64,000 nucleotides of DNA from Caballeronia sp. INDeC2 (GTDB taxonomy: Bacteria; Pseudomonadota; Gammaproteobacteria; Burkholderiales; Burkholderiaceae): the NCBI RefSeq assembly GCF_023631325.1, contig NZ_JALQDG010000042.1:248001-312000 (forward strand), written 5' to 3'. Under the pieces are notes generated by a model. The model was not told where the DNA came from. It saw only the letters and a program-made list of their open reading frames with translations, and did not search any database. The position numbers and the translations under genes were made by a program. Shown here piece by piece: positions 41,848 through 50,803 of this stretch; position 1 is the stretch's first letter, and each line of letters starts with the position of its first letter.

Positions 41848-44658
41848 TCACCGATGCCGTGCGTTTGCGCACGGCCGCGTCATGGGAAAGATAGCCTCCA
41901 GCGCGGCTTGCGCGTCGCCTTTCATGTGCCTGAGCCTCGCGAGGCTCAACGCGCAACGCGACTGCCACGCAACGAAGCCGTGTTGCGCGGCCATCTGAAG
42001 GGCGTCGGTCAGAATCGATTCGGCCGACGGTATCGCTTCGTCGCCGCGGATCGCGATCAGTATCTCCGCCTTCGCTCGCCATAGCTCGGGCAGCGCGCAC
42101 CGGTCGTCGGTTCGGATCGCGCGTGTCAGCGATGTATCGATGACTTCGGCCGCCTCGGCGATCATGCCCCGCCTGCACAACGACTCGGCCAGCGCCGTGA
42201 TGTACGGCGACAGCGACACATAGAAGCGCTTCGAACCGATGTTCGTCATCGCCGGAGAGATGGTCCGGGCGAACGCGGCAGTGTCGCCCGCGCGCAGGTC
42301 GAGCAGCCCTTGCCACATCTGCGTGCGCGCGCGCCACGTCGAGATGCTATGACGGCGCGTTTCCATCGCGAGAGACGCGACGGCCTCGTCGAGCGCGGCA
42401 TCGTCGCCGCACAAGACGGCCAGCGTGCACACGGCTTCGCTCAGCGCATAACAGATGGAGACCGGATGATCGAACTCGCGCGCATCGTCGAGCGACTGGC
42501 GTGCGGCCTGCCGCGCCTCATCCGCCTTTCCCATGAACCACAGCGTGAGCGCGAGCGATGCGTGAGAGAGCATCTTTTCGTCGTACAGAAAGCGCATTCG
42601 TTGCGCGCGCGTCAGCGGCGAAGGATCGCTCGATGCGCGTTGCAGGTTCACCAGCGCGCCCTCGAGATCGCCGCCGAAAAGACGCGACATGCCGTTCAGA
42701 CGATAGGCGGCGAGATGATCGCATCTGGAAGGTGACTTCGACGCGAGTTCGTTGAAACGATGAGCAAGCGGGATGGCCCGCGCATATTCGCCGTTCAGGT
42801 AGTGGCACATCCAGCGCCCCCACATGCCGAGCAGTTGATAGCCCGCGTCACCGACACGCGCCGCAATGTCAACGGTCGATTCGAAGGCATCGCTGGTGCT
42901 GTCTGCGACCGTATGGCAGAGCAGGCACATCCCTCGCGCGGCATGCAACTTCATCTGCCGCTCGCCGAGCGGATCGCCTTCGATCGACAGCCATTCGAGC
43001 GCCTTGTCCACGTTGCCCAGACACTCCTGAAGCAACGCCAGATGCATCAGAAACGGTATGCCGGCGACGGTAAGTTCGACTGCCAGCGGCATGTCGCCAT
43101 CGGCGCTGAAGCACCACAGCATCGCGGCGCGAAGGTCGTCCAGATGCGGCACATACGCGTTTTTCCAGTCGACATCGGCGCGCGCTTCCGTCTGCCGCTC
43201 GGCGGCCCGGAAGATTTCGAGGAAGTAGCTTGCGTGCCGCCTCGACCATTCTCGCATCGCACCGCTCGCGCGAAGTTCTTCCCGAGCGTACGCGCGCGTC
43301 GATTCGAGCAGCCGATACCGCACATTGCCGCCACCCGAAGCCACCGAAACAAGCGACTTGTCGACGAGCTGCATCAAGGCCGCGACCACCGCGTCCGGCG
43401 AAAGCGCCGCGCAACTGGCCATTTCCTGCGCGGATGCCAGCGTGAACGTCCCTGCGAAAAGACTCAGCCGATTCAGCACCGATCGCTGTTCATCGGACAA
43501 AAGGCCATAGCTCCAGTCGAGCGTGGCGCGCAGCGTCTGCTGCCTCGGAAGCGCGGTGCGCGCGCCGTGCGTGAGAATCTGGAAGCGATTCCCGAGCCGC
43601 TCGGCCACACCTTGCAGACCGAACGCCGGCACGCAAGCCGCGGCAAGTTCCAGCGCGAGCGGAATGCCGTCGAGCTGTCGGCAAATTTGCGATTTCAACC
43701 GCAACGCCGCACGTGCATCCAGACTGGCGGCGCGCGAACTCACGCGCTCGTCGAAGAGACGCACCGCGCTATAGTCGAGCGCGCCGTCGCAATCGTCGTC
43801 CGGCGGCACGTCGAGCGACGGAACGCGATACAGCAGTTCCCCGTCGATGCGCAGCGGCTCGCGGCTCGTCGCCAGCACGGTCGCGTGCGGGGCGATATGC
43901 AGCAGCCGTTCGGCGATCGTCGCGGCGCCGTCTATCAGATGCTCGCAGTTGTCGAGAACGAGCAGCAGATGCCGCGACATCAGGCTCGGCGCGAGCCGGT
44001 CGAGCGTGGGCGTTCCGTCGCCCGGAGGAAAACCGAGCGCGACGGCAATGGTCGTCGGAATATGGTCTGTCGATGTAGTGGCCGCGAGTTCAGCGACGAA
44101 TGCGCCATCGGCAAAAAGATGCGCCGACCGACGTGCGGCTTCGAGCGCGAGCCGCGTCTTTCCCACGCCCCCGGTTCCCACGAGCGTGACCAGACGATGC
44201 GTCTGCAAGCCAAGGCAAATCTCGCGCACAGCCGCTTCCTGGCCGATGAGAGGACTGATCGCGGCGGGCAATCGCGAACCCGGAAAGAACGGACCGTCCG
44301 CTCGTGCGGCGGTCGGCTCATGCGGTTTCGTCGCCGGCGGGAGCGGCTCCGCGGTGAACTGGTATCCGCGCCCCGTGACCGTGCGTATCGCCGCCCGATC
44401 GTCGCCGAGCGCCCGGCGAAGCGCGCAAACCTGAGCTTCGACCGTATTGTTTTCGACGACGCGGTCGTGCCACACGCTCGCGATGATCTCGTCCTTGCTC
44501 AGAACGGAACCGCGCGACTCGATCAGAAAGAGAAGCAGGTCGAACGCCCGCTCGCCGATATCGACCCTGATTCCTCGATGCAACATCTCGCGGCGGCGCG
44601 GCGCGACGATCGTTGCCCCGAAAGCGAAGTCATCGTGATGCTGCACGAACGCGTTCAT
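41848..44658 (-). CDS. Winged-helix transcriptional regulator with ATPase and TPR-like domains
   Basis: 936 residues. Residues about 14-105 are an OmpR/PhoB-type winged helix (RGIRVDIGERAFDLLLFLIE, VEAQVCALRRALGDD, TVTGRGYQF). A STAND-like ATPase follows, with Walker A GTGGVGKT (161-168), Walker B LLLVLD (231-236) and a TSRE box. A long alpha-helical, TPR-like C-terminal half is the sensor or multimerisation part. The start at 44658 has GAGGAGG 6 nt upstream. It is convergent with the GST gene and sits between two units that share the palindromic operator, though its control of them is not shown. Signal unknown. Confidence 0.82.
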   Translation of the reverse strand: MNAFVQHHDDFAFGATIVAPRRREMLHRGIRVDIGERAFDLLLFLIESRGSVLSKDEIIASVWHDRVVENNTVEAQVCALRRALGDDRAAIRTVTGRGYQFTAEPLPPATKPHEPTAARADGPFFPGSRLPAAISPLIGQEAAVREICLGLQTHRLVTLVGTGGVGKTRLALEAARRSAHLFADGAFVAELAATTSTDHIPTTIAVALGFPPGDGTPTLDRLAPSLMSRHLLLVLDNCEHLIDGAATIAERLLHIAPHATVLATSREPLRIDGELLYRVPSLDVPPDDDCDGALDYSAVRLFDERVSSRAASLDARAALRLKSQICRQLDGIPLALELAAACVPAFGLQGVAERLGNRFQILTHGARTALPRQQTLRATLDWSYGLLSDEQRSVLNRLSLFAGTFTLASAQEMASCAALSPDAVVAALMQLVDKSLVSVASGGGNVRYRLLESTRAYAREELRASGAMREWSRRHASYFLEIFRAAERQTEARADVDWKNAYVPHLDDLRAAMLWCFSADGDMPLAVELTVAGIPFLMHLALLQECLGNVDKALEWLSIEGDPLGERQMKLHAARGMCLLCHTVADSTSDAFESTVDIAARVGDAGYQLLGMWGRWMCHYLNGEYARAIPLAHRFNELASKSPSRCDHLAAYRLNGMSRLFGGDLEGALVNLQRASSDPSPLTRAQRMRFLYDEKMLSHASLALTLWFMGKADEARQAARQSLDDAREFDHPVSICYALSEAVCTLAVLCGDDAALDEAVASLAMETRRHSISTWRARTQMWQGLLDLRAGDTAAFARTISPAMTNIGSKRFYVSLSPYITALAESLCRRGMIAEAAEVIDTSLTRAIRTDDRCALPELWRAKAEILIAIRGDEAIPSAESILTDALQMAAQHGFVAWQSRCALSLARLRHMKGDAQAALEAIFPMTRPCANARHR

Positions 44659-44854
44659 TCGGGCCTCCTCGTGACGAGGTGCGGACAACCGGGATCGCGC
44701 GTGAATCCGGTGCGCCCGCTTCGCAGTCACCGGTTCAGCGCGCATCCGATTGTACCGCCGGGCCTGCGATGCAACGATGGGGCGCGACTTCCCGCTGCCG
44801 TGACATCAGCACGTTTCAGCGCATTTCAGCACGTACCGCCGCTTTGCGCCGATG

Positions 44855-45601
44855 TCACAGTTTCGAGCCGCCATCGACGCGCAACGTATCGCCCGTCACC
44901 CAGCGCGCTAGATCCGACGCCAGGAAAACCGCGGCCCCGGCGATGTCGTCAGGCTGGGCCACACGCTTGAGCGCCTGAATGCCGAGCGTGAAGTCGCGGC
45001 CCGCGTCGGTTTTCGCGAAGTTCGACATGTCCGTTTCCACGACGCCCGGCGCAATCGCGTTGACACGAATGCCGCGCTCGCCGAGCGTGGATGCGAAGTG
45101 CCGCACGAGCGTATCGATCGCGCCTTTGGTTGCCGCGTAGGCCGAAAGATTGTCGACGGCGCTGCGTGCCGCAAGCGACGAAAGCAACACGACGCTGCTG
45201 CCTTCGCCGAACATCGGCAGCAATTGCTGCACGAGAAAATATGGCGCGCGCACGTTGACCGCGAAAAGGTTATCGAAATCTTCGACGGTCGTTTCTTCGA
45301 TGGTGGCCGCTTTGGAAATGCCCGCGTTCGCGATCAGAACATCCAGGCGGTCGCCGGCCAGCGCACGTACCCGTTTCGCAAGCTCGTGCGGGCCGTCCGC
45401 GGCCCGAAGGTCGGCCGCTACCTTGTCGGCGCTGCCACCCACTGCGCGAATCGCCTCGACGACCGAATCCGCGGCGTCTTCGGCGCTGCTGAAGTGAACG
45501 AGCACGCGCGCGCCGGCCTTGCCCAGTGCCAACGCGATGGCCCGGCCGATGCCGCGAGAAGCGCCCGTGACGAGCGCGGTTTTTCCAGTCAGACTGGTCA
45601 T
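44855..45601 (-). CDS. SDR oxidoreductase, classical type
   Basis: 248 residues. TGASRGIG cofactor motif, LIANAGIS, the catalytic Ser in VLLSSLAARSA and YAATK. The C-terminus RWVTGDTLRVDGG is typical. It follows the alpha/beta hydrolase by 45 bp on the same strand and is transcribed with it from the promoter holding palindrome copy B. It is the intact relative of the degenerate SDR at 49987 (shared RGIRVNAIAPG versus RGIRVNGV, and RWVTG). Substrate unknown. Confidence 0.86.
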   Translation of the reverse strand: MTSLTGKTALVTGASRGIGRAIALALGKAGARVLVHFSSAEDAADSVVEAIRAVGGSADKVAADLRAADGPHELAKRVRALAGDRLDVLIANAGISKAATIEETTVEDFDNLFAVNVRAPYFLVQQLLPMFGEGSSVVLLSSLAARSAVDNLSAYAATKGAIDTLVRHFASTLGERGIRVNAIAPGVVETDMSNFAKTDAGRDFTLGIQALKRVAQPDDIAGAAVFLASDLARWVTGDTLRVDGGSKL

Positions 45602-45646
45602 GATCGAACTCCTGAGGATGATTGACGAGGACGCCGGCGCTCGCGC

Positions 45647-46510
45647 TCAGACTCGAGCCGGACGTTCCGAGAGAAACTGCGCGACATGCGCGACGAAGCG
45701 CTCGGGATACTGATAAAGCGAGCCGTGGTTGGCATCCGGATAGATGATCAACTGGGCATCGGGTATGTGCTGCTGCAGGATCCACGAGTTGATCGAGTAG
45801 ATGATCACGTCGTCGTCGCCGTTCACGACGAGCGTCGGCTGCGTGATGGCTTCAAGATAGGCATACGGGTTTTCGCCCGCGGCGCCCCACTTGGCGAGCG
45901 CCGCCAGTTGCGCAGGCGCGACCTTGTCGTTCGCTTCGGGATCGCGGTTTTCCTTGCGCAGACGAAACCGTTCGAGGAACGCGCGGCCCGCTGCCTGGCT
46001 CGCGTCGGAGGGCGTAAAGTGCACGCGCAGCCACAAATGGTCGGGCTCGTCATAAGTCACGCCGAAGATCTCCTGTGCTTCCGGAGTCAGCGAAGCCATG
46101 CCTTCGCCGCTACGCGGACCGGTGCCGACGAGAATCAGTCTGCGCACCAGTTGAGGTCTCGTGATCGCGAGTTGCTGCGCGATGAGACCGCCCATCGAGA
46201 AGCCGAGCACGTCGACCTGTTTCAGATCCAGTGCATCGATGAAGGCCGCCGCGTTCGCCGCCATGTCTTCGATCGATTCAGGCACCGTGCCCGAGCTGCT
46301 GGAGATGCCCGCGTTGTTGAACAGGATCACTTCGCGATCTTGAGCGAGACCGTCGGTGACAGCTGGATCCCAGTGATCCATCGTTCCGGTGAAATGAATG
46401 TTCATGACGAGCGGCACGCCCTGCGGATTGCCGAACCGGCGATAGGCGAAACGGATGCCGTTCGCTTCGAGGTACTGCGTGGGTGCTGTCTGATGGGTAT
46501 GGCGGGTCAT
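45647..46510 (-). CDS. Alpha/beta hydrolase (non-haem haloperoxidase/esterase type)
   Basis: About 287 residues. The fold shows NGIRFAYRRFGNPQG, the nucleophile elbow GFSMGG, NGDDDVIIYS (Asp) and PDANHGSLYQYPERF (His), giving a Ser-Asp-His triad. It is cytoplasmic, with no signal peptide. The start at 46510 has AGGAT upstream; a start 9 nt earlier is open too. It is the first gene of a unit with the SDR at 44855. Its promoter region carries palindrome copy B 104 bp before the start. Probably hydrolyses an ester or lactone; substrate unknown. Confidence 0.84.
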   Translation of the reverse strand: MTRHTHQTAPTQYLEANGIRFAYRRFGNPQGVPLVMNIHFTGTMDHWDPAVTDGLAQDREVILFNNAGISSSSGTVPESIEDMAANAAAFIDALDLKQVDVLGFSMGGLIAQQLAITRPQLVRRLILVGTGPRSGEGMASLTPEAQEIFGVTYDEPDHLWLRVHFTPSDASQAAGRAFLERFRLRKENRDPEANDKVAPAQLAALAKWGAAGENPYAYLEAITQPTLVVNGDDDVIIYSINSWILQQHIPDAQLIIYPDANHGSLYQYPERFVAHVAQFLSERPARV

Positions 46511-46614
46511 GGCTGTCATCCTTTGATGTGTGGCGGCATTCGCTGATGCGTTGCCTGCTGATGCTCAATGTAGGCGCATCGCACACGCTTGAAAAAGACT
46601 TTCGGGGCAGCTCC

Positions 46615-46633
46615 CCATGCATGACAGGCATGG
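46615..46633 (-). promoter_or_regulatory. Composite palindromic operator, copy B
   Basis: CCATGCATGACAGGCATGG on the plus strand; read toward the gene it is followed after 12 nt by AAAGTCTTT (46602-46594). It has the same architecture as copies A and C and lies 104 bp before the alpha/beta hydrolase start at 46510, just after the end of the NTF2-like gene. It separates two transcription units. Confidence 0.72.
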
Positions 46634-46649
46634 CCCGGCCGCGCGTAGG

Positions 46650-47051
46650 TCAGTCAGGAAACCGGTCGCCGAACATCGGCAGGCCGCTGGCGGATTGCAG
46701 CTCCGTTGCCTCGTCCTGCAATACGTCCCAATGCTCGGCCAGCTTCCCGTTTTCGAATCGAACGATATCGGCCGCGATCCACGCCGCCGCGCGCCCGTTG
46801 CCGGAGAAGCGGCCATGCGCGATCACGTAGTCGCCTTCCGCCACCACGAGCTGGTTTTCATAGCGCAAGGTATCGGGCAACGTGCGGATCAGATCGAACA
46901 GGCCATTGCGTCCGGGCGCGATGTGCGCGCTGTGCTGAATGTAATGCTCGGACCAGAACCGGGCCGCGGCTGCGTAGTCCCGCTTGTTGAAGAGCGTGTC
47001 GAAGGCTTCAAGCAGCAGCGCCTTGTTGCGCTCCGAAGATGTGTCGTTCAT
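46650..47051 (-). CDS. NTF2-like/SnoaL-type small protein
   Basis: 133 residues of the SnoaL/NTF2-like cone-shaped alpha+beta fold. Typical segments are FDTLFNKRDYAAAARFWSEHYIQHSAHIAPGR and FENGKLAEHWDVLQDE. Members include polyketide cyclases, steroid isomerase-like enzymes and proteins of unknown function. The start at 47051 has GGAG 6 nt upstream; the longer frame from a GTG at 47063 adds four residues. It ends the unit that starts at 50637. Confidence 0.8.
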   Translation of the reverse strand: MNDTSSERNKALLLEAFDTLFNKRDYAAAARFWSEHYIQHSAHIAPGRNGLFDLIRTLPDTLRYENQLVVAEGDYVIAHGRFSGNGRAAAWIAADIVRFENGKLAEHWDVLQDEATELQSASGLPMFGDRFPD

Positions 47052-47066
47052 GTCGGTCTCCACCGT

Positions 47067-47561
47067 TCAAAGAACTTCGAACACGCTATATACCGGGCCG
47101 TCTGGAAAGCGATGGCCGATACCGACCGCAAGCACGCGGTTCAGCCATTCGTAGCGGCCCTTCGGCGCTTCGAAAATCGGGTTGATGCGGAAGTAGTAGT
47201 GCGCCGGATCGACGGCCTCGCCTTTGTCCAATCGCTGCATCACGTCGGCGGGGCCGTGGCGGATGCCGCGATACGACATCGGAATGGCGACGCCGTCGCC
47301 GGTTCGCAGCACGAGCCGCACGTCGAGCATGGTGCTGCCGTCGCTGCGCACCGTTTGCCAGTCGCTGCTGCCGTCGAGCACGGCGCCCGCAAGCCGCTCT
47401 CCGGCGAACGTGCCGGACGGCACGATGCCGATGCGGCGGAACGGCCCGGGCGTATCGCCGACCGTGACGATCGGCTTCACGTCGAGACGAAGCACGAACA
47501 GGGGCCGCGCCTGCACGCGCTGCAAGGCGGGCGGAAGATCTTCGAAAAGCGGTGTTGCCAT
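47067..47561 (-). CDS. DUF3237-domain protein
   Basis: 164 residues of the DUF3237 family. Recognisable pieces are VTVGDTPGPFRRIGIVPSGTFAGERLAG, TMLDVRLVLRTGDG and HYYFRINPIFEAPKGRYEWLNRVLAVGIG. The fold is a lipocalin-like beta barrel in known members; function unknown. The ATG at 47561 has GAGGT upstream; a GTG nine bases earlier is possible. It lies between an SDR and an NTF2-like gene in one unit, a combination often seen in fungal-like and bacterial aromatic or stress clusters. Confidence 0.85.
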   Translation of the reverse strand: MATPLFEDLPPALQRVQARPLFVLRLDVKPIVTVGDTPGPFRRIGIVPSGTFAGERLAGAVLDGSSDWQTVRSDGSTMLDVRLVLRTGDGVAIPMSYRGIRHGPADVMQRLDKGEAVDPAHYYFRINPIFEAPKGRYEWLNRVLAVGIGHRFPDGPVYSVFEVL

Positions 47562-47590
47562 GTCGTTCACCTCGTCAGAGTCGGGATCGG

Positions 47591-48340
47591 TCAGGCGGCC
47601 GTCCTTCCGCCGTTGACACGCAGCACTTCGCCGGTCATGAAGCTCGACTTCGCCGATGCGACGAAGACGATCGCGTCTGCGATCTCATCCGGCGTGCCCG
47701 CGCGCTTGAGCGGAACGGTCGCGAGCATGGCGGCCTTGCGTTCCTGCGACGCGGTCAGGCGCTCGAGCATGTCGGTCTCGACCGGCCCCGGCGCGACCGC
47801 ATTGACGCGCACGCCGAGCGGCGCGGCTTCGAGCGCGGCGGACTTCGTGAGTCCTTCCACGGCGTGCTTGCTCGCGGTGTAGAGGGAAAGGTTGGCTGCG
47901 CCGCGAATGCCCATTGTCGAGGACACGTTGACGATGCTGCCGCTTCCTTGCGACGACATCGCGCGAAGCTCGTGCTTCATCGCGAGCAACGTGCCGAGCA
48001 CATTGGCATCGAAGACGGCGGCGTAGCGCTCGATCGTCTGCTCGACGACGGGCGCGGACTCGCCTTCGGTCCCGGCGGCGTTCACCGCGACGTCCAGTCG
48101 CCCGAAGCGCGAGACCGTCCGTTCGATGAGCGCCTGAACCTGATCTTCGAAGCGCACGTCGGCCTGCACGAACTCGGCTTCGGCGCCGAGCAGGCGGAGT
48201 TCATCGGCGAGTCGATGGCCGGCGTCGGCACGGCGGCCGGAAACGACCACGCGGGCCTTTTCCTTGGCGAACGCGATGGCCGCGGCGCGGCCGATACCGG
48301 ACAGAGCGCCGGTAATGAGAACCACGGGCGTGTCTTTCAT
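47591..48340 (-). CDS. SDR oxidoreductase, classical type, paralogue of the 40.4 kb SDR
   Basis: 249 residues. TGALSGIG, catalytic Ser in NVSSTMG, and YTASKHA. The usual NNAG is NAAG here (VNAAGTEG), so the second Asn of that motif is lost, but the catalytic tetrad appears otherwise intact. The start at 48340 (MKDTPVVLITG) was chosen to match the paralogue; an ATG at 48352 is also open. It belongs to the long minus-strand unit under palindrome copy C. Cofactor loop GRRADAG suggests NADP(H). Confidence 0.84.
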   Translation of the reverse strand: MKDTPVVLITGALSGIGRAAAIAFAKEKARVVVSGRRADAGHRLADELRLLGAEAEFVQADVRFEDQVQALIERTVSRFGRLDVAVNAAGTEGESAPVVEQTIERYAAVFDANVLGTLLAMKHELRAMSSQGSGSIVNVSSTMGIRGAANLSLYTASKHAVEGLTKSAALEAAPLGVRVNAVAPGPVETDMLERLTASQERKAAMLATVPLKRAGTPDEIADAIVFVASAKSSFMTGEVLRVNGGRTAA

Positions 48341-48353
48341 TTCGTCATCCATA

Positions 48354-48734
48354 TTAATTAATACCGAATTCTTCGATCGAATCCACACGTTCCGGGTAGA
48401 ACGCAAGATGATCGCGGATCGCGTCCACGGCGTCATACGGATTCTCATACGTCCACACGGCATGCGTTCCACGTTCACCGGCGGACGGAATCGAATAGTA
48501 GGCGCAGTCCCCCTTGTATGGGCAATACGTCGCGTGGTCCGTGCGTTCGAGGCGCGTCATGTCGACGTCCTTTCGCGGGATATACAGCACGACCGGATAG
48601 CGGGCTTCGCGCAAGGTCAAAGCGTCGCGCGTATCGGCTATGACTTTGCCGCCTGCGGTGACCACCACGCGCGAAGCATTACGCTCGATGGTGATGGGAT
48701 GATTGGAGTCAGGCACTTTGATGGTTCTGGACAT
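48354..48734 (-). CDS. DUF427-domain protein
   Basis: 126 residues, a complete single-domain DUF427 protein. It shows the family pattern ASRVVVTAGGKVIADTRDAL, PVVLYIPRKDVDM and YCPYKGDCAYYSI, with a C-terminal WTYENPYDAV segment. The fold is a small beta barrel; biochemical function is not established for the family. It is located between an MFS exporter and an SDR in the same transcription unit. Confidence 0.88.
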   Translation of the reverse strand: MSRTIKVPDSNHPITIERNASRVVVTAGGKVIADTRDALTLREARYPVVLYIPRKDVDMTRLERTDHATYCPYKGDCAYYSIPSAGERGTHAVWTYENPYDAVDAIRDHLAFYPERVDSIEEFGIN

Positions 48735-48772
48735 GACGATGTTCCTCCGATGAGTGGGGTCCGTTCACGCGG

Positions 48773-49963
48773 TCAGCTCGCAGCGATTGTTTCCGCCGAC
48801 GAGCGCGCCGACCGGCCGAACAGCATGATGGTGAGCATCGCGAGCACGCACAGCGCGGCGCCGGCGTACATCGCGTCGAAGAGGCCGTAACGATCGACGA
48901 TCAGGCCGCCTGCGAACGAGCCGAGCGCGATCGAGATCTGGAAGACCGCGACGAACAGCGCCATGCCGCCCTCGCGCATATCGGGCGTGGCTTGCGCCAT
49001 CCACATTTGCAGCGCGACAGGCATTGCACCGTAGGACACGCCCCATACCGCGAGCGCCGTGACCGCCGAGATGCGATGGATGCCGAGCGCGGGCAGCAAC
49101 GCCACCGGAAGCGCGATGAACAGGATCGTGGCGAGCAGCGTCGTGCGCACATCGCGTTGCGCCCCCGCGCCGCCGATGAAATTGCCGGCAAGGCCGATGA
49201 GCGTGTAACCGAGCAGCAGCGACGAGATCGTCTTGCCGTCGAAACCGGAGACCGTCGCGAGGAAGGGCGTCACGTATGTGTAGGTCGCGAACTGGCCGCA
49301 GAGCGCGAGCGTCATCGCCGCGAGGCCGACTCGTCCCGGGCGCGTTGCGAGAATGCCAAGCAAGTCGCGTCCGCCGATGCGCTGTATCACGCGCAGCTCG
49401 GGCAGCGCCGCCATTTGCACGAGCAACGCGACGAGCGACATCGCCAGCGCGGCCCCGAACGCCGCGCGCCAGCCCGCAAGTTCTCCGATGAGCGCGCCAG
49501 CGGGACCGCCGATCAGCATGCCGAGCGATACGCCCGCGAATATCAGCGAAGTCGCGCGCCCGACATGCCGTTCGGCGACGAGCCTCGCGCCCAGGCCCGC
49601 TCCGATCGCCCAGAATCCCCCGATCCCGATACCGAACAACGCGCGCGCGAAAACGAGGACGGGAAAATTCGGCGCAAGCATCGCGATGAGATTCGATGCG
49701 ACCAGGATGAGCCCCAGGCCCTGGAGCACGCGCCGCCGATCGACGCGCCGCACCGCGACCGTCACCATCGGCGCGGCGATGGCGGCCAGTAACCCGGGCG
49801 CGCTGACCATGATGCCGGCGGCGCCTTCGCTGACGGCGAGTCCGTGGCTGATGTAGCGCAAAAGGCCCACGGGAAGAAACTCGGTCGTGCAGAACACGGT
49901 CGCGCTCAACGCAACCGAAAGGACGGCAAGCCACGTGGATCGACCGTTATCGGACGGGTTCAT
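48773..49963 (-). CDS. MFS transporter, DHA1-type drug/sugar efflux
   Basis: 396 residues with 12 hydrophobic segments. The opening TEFLPVGLLRYISHGLAVSEG in helix 1 and the helix 4-5 motif GGFWAIGAGLGARLV match the AraJ/YdhP-like DHA1 branch of exporters. It follows the degenerate SDR gene by 23 bp and is in the same unit as DUF427, SDR, DUF3237 and NTF2-like genes. Efflux of a toxic product or xenobiotic would fit the stress-like companions, but the substrate is not readable. Confidence 0.86.
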   Translation of the reverse strand: MNPSDNGRSTWLAVLSVALSATVFCTTEFLPVGLLRYISHGLAVSEGAAGIMVSAPGLLAAIAAPMVTVAVRRVDRRRVLQGLGLILVASNLIAMLAPNFPVLVFARALFGIGIGGFWAIGAGLGARLVAERHVGRATSLIFAGVSLGMLIGGPAGALIGELAGWRAAFGAALAMSLVALLVQMAALPELRVIQRIGGRDLLGILATRPGRVGLAAMTLALCGQFATYTYVTPFLATVSGFDGKTISSLLLGYTLIGLAGNFIGGAGAQRDVRTTLLATILFIALPVALLPALGIHRISAVTALAVWGVSYGAMPVALQMWMAQATPDMREGGMALFVAVFQISIALGSFAGGLIVDRYGLFDAMYAGAALCVLAMLTIMLFGRSARSSAETIAAS

Positions 49964-49986
49964 GATTCTTTTCCTTTTGGATGTAA

Positions 49987-50637
49987 TTAAGATTGGTCAT
50001 CGATTCGCACGACCTCGCCGGTGACCCAGCGCGCCGCATCGGATGCCAGGAATGTGACGACGCTGCCGACGTCATCGAAGCCTTTCTCGACTCCGTTGAC
50101 GCGGATGCCGCGCCCGCCGAGAGCGAAGGCAAGATGCCGGACCAATGTCTGAATCGCGCCGCCGATCGCCGCGTCGGCTGCGTGAAGTTCACCGGCTGCT
50201 CGGCGAGCTGGCAGAAGAAGAAACGTGACGTTGCTTCGCATGCACATGATGGGAAGCAACTGCTGGACGAGAAAAAACGGCGCACGGACGTTGAGCGCGA
50301 TCTGCCGGTCGAACTCGTCGACGGACATGTCGCCGACGGCCTCGTTCGCCGGCACGCCCGCGCTCGCAACGAGGATGTCGAGACGGTCGCCCACGATCGC
50401 GCGGACCTGCCGTGCGAGCCGGTACGGTCCCTCGCGCGTCGTCAGGTCTGCGACGATCGCACCGGATCTGCCGCCGATGCCGCGTATCTCGCGCACGACG
50501 GTCTCGGCTTCGCTCGCGCCATGACCGTCGTGAACGATGACCTGCGCCCCGGCTCTCGCCAGCGCAAGAGCGGCGGCGCGGCCGCTGCCGCGCGAAGCGC
50601 CCGTGACGACGGCGGTCTTTCCTGCGAGCGCATTCAT
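49987..50637 (-). CDS. Degenerate SDR-family protein without the catalytic tetrad
   Basis: 216 residues, shorter than the usual 245-250. The N-terminal cofactor motif TGASRGSG is intact, but NNAG is VASAGVP, the catalytic Ser region is TFLLLPARRAAG and the YxxxK motif is replaced (HAADAAIGGAIQTLVRH in place of SAYAATKGAIDTLVRH of the relative at 44855). About 25 residues between RGIRVN and the final RWVTGE segment are missing. It can hardly be a reductase. It may be a decaying duplicate or a binding-only protein. Palindrome copy C lies 113 bp before its start. Confidence 0.82.
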   Translation of the reverse strand: MNALAGKTAVVTGASRGSGRAAALALARAGAQVIVHDGHGASEAETVVREIRGIGGRSGAIVADLTTREGPYRLARQVRAIVGDRLDILVASAGVPANEAVGDMSVDEFDRQIALNVRAPFFLVQQLLPIMCMRSNVTFLLLPARRAAGELHAADAAIGGAIQTLVRHLAFALGGRGIRVNGVEKGFDDVGSVVTFLASDAARWVTGEVVRIDDQS

Positions 50638-50750
50638 GTCGTTTCCCTTTCGCCTGTCTTTGCGATGACGACGCGCAGTGTTGCGCCGCCGATGGACACG
50701 AAAGATAGGCCGCGCCGGCCGTCGCGGGGAAAGACTTTATAGGCTGGCCG

Positions 50751-50769
50751 CCATACCTCCGAGGCATGG
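50751..50769 (-). promoter_or_regulatory. Composite palindromic operator, copy C
   Basis: CCATACCTCCGAGGCATGG on the plus strand, one mismatch from a perfect outer dyad. Toward the gene it is followed after 12 nt by AAAGTCTTT (50738-50730), as in copies A and B. It lies 113 bp before the degenerate SDR start at 50637 and in front of the whole six-gene unit. Confidence 0.72.
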
Positions 50770-50803
50770 ACAGCTTGACGCCGCCGAGATCGAGAAGCGC
50801 GCT

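Noticed and set aside
42760..44970. Plus-strand open frame of 736 codons opposite the ATPase regulator
   Set aside because: Antisense to a protein with Walker A/B and wHTH motifs; arginine-rich mirror of codon bias.
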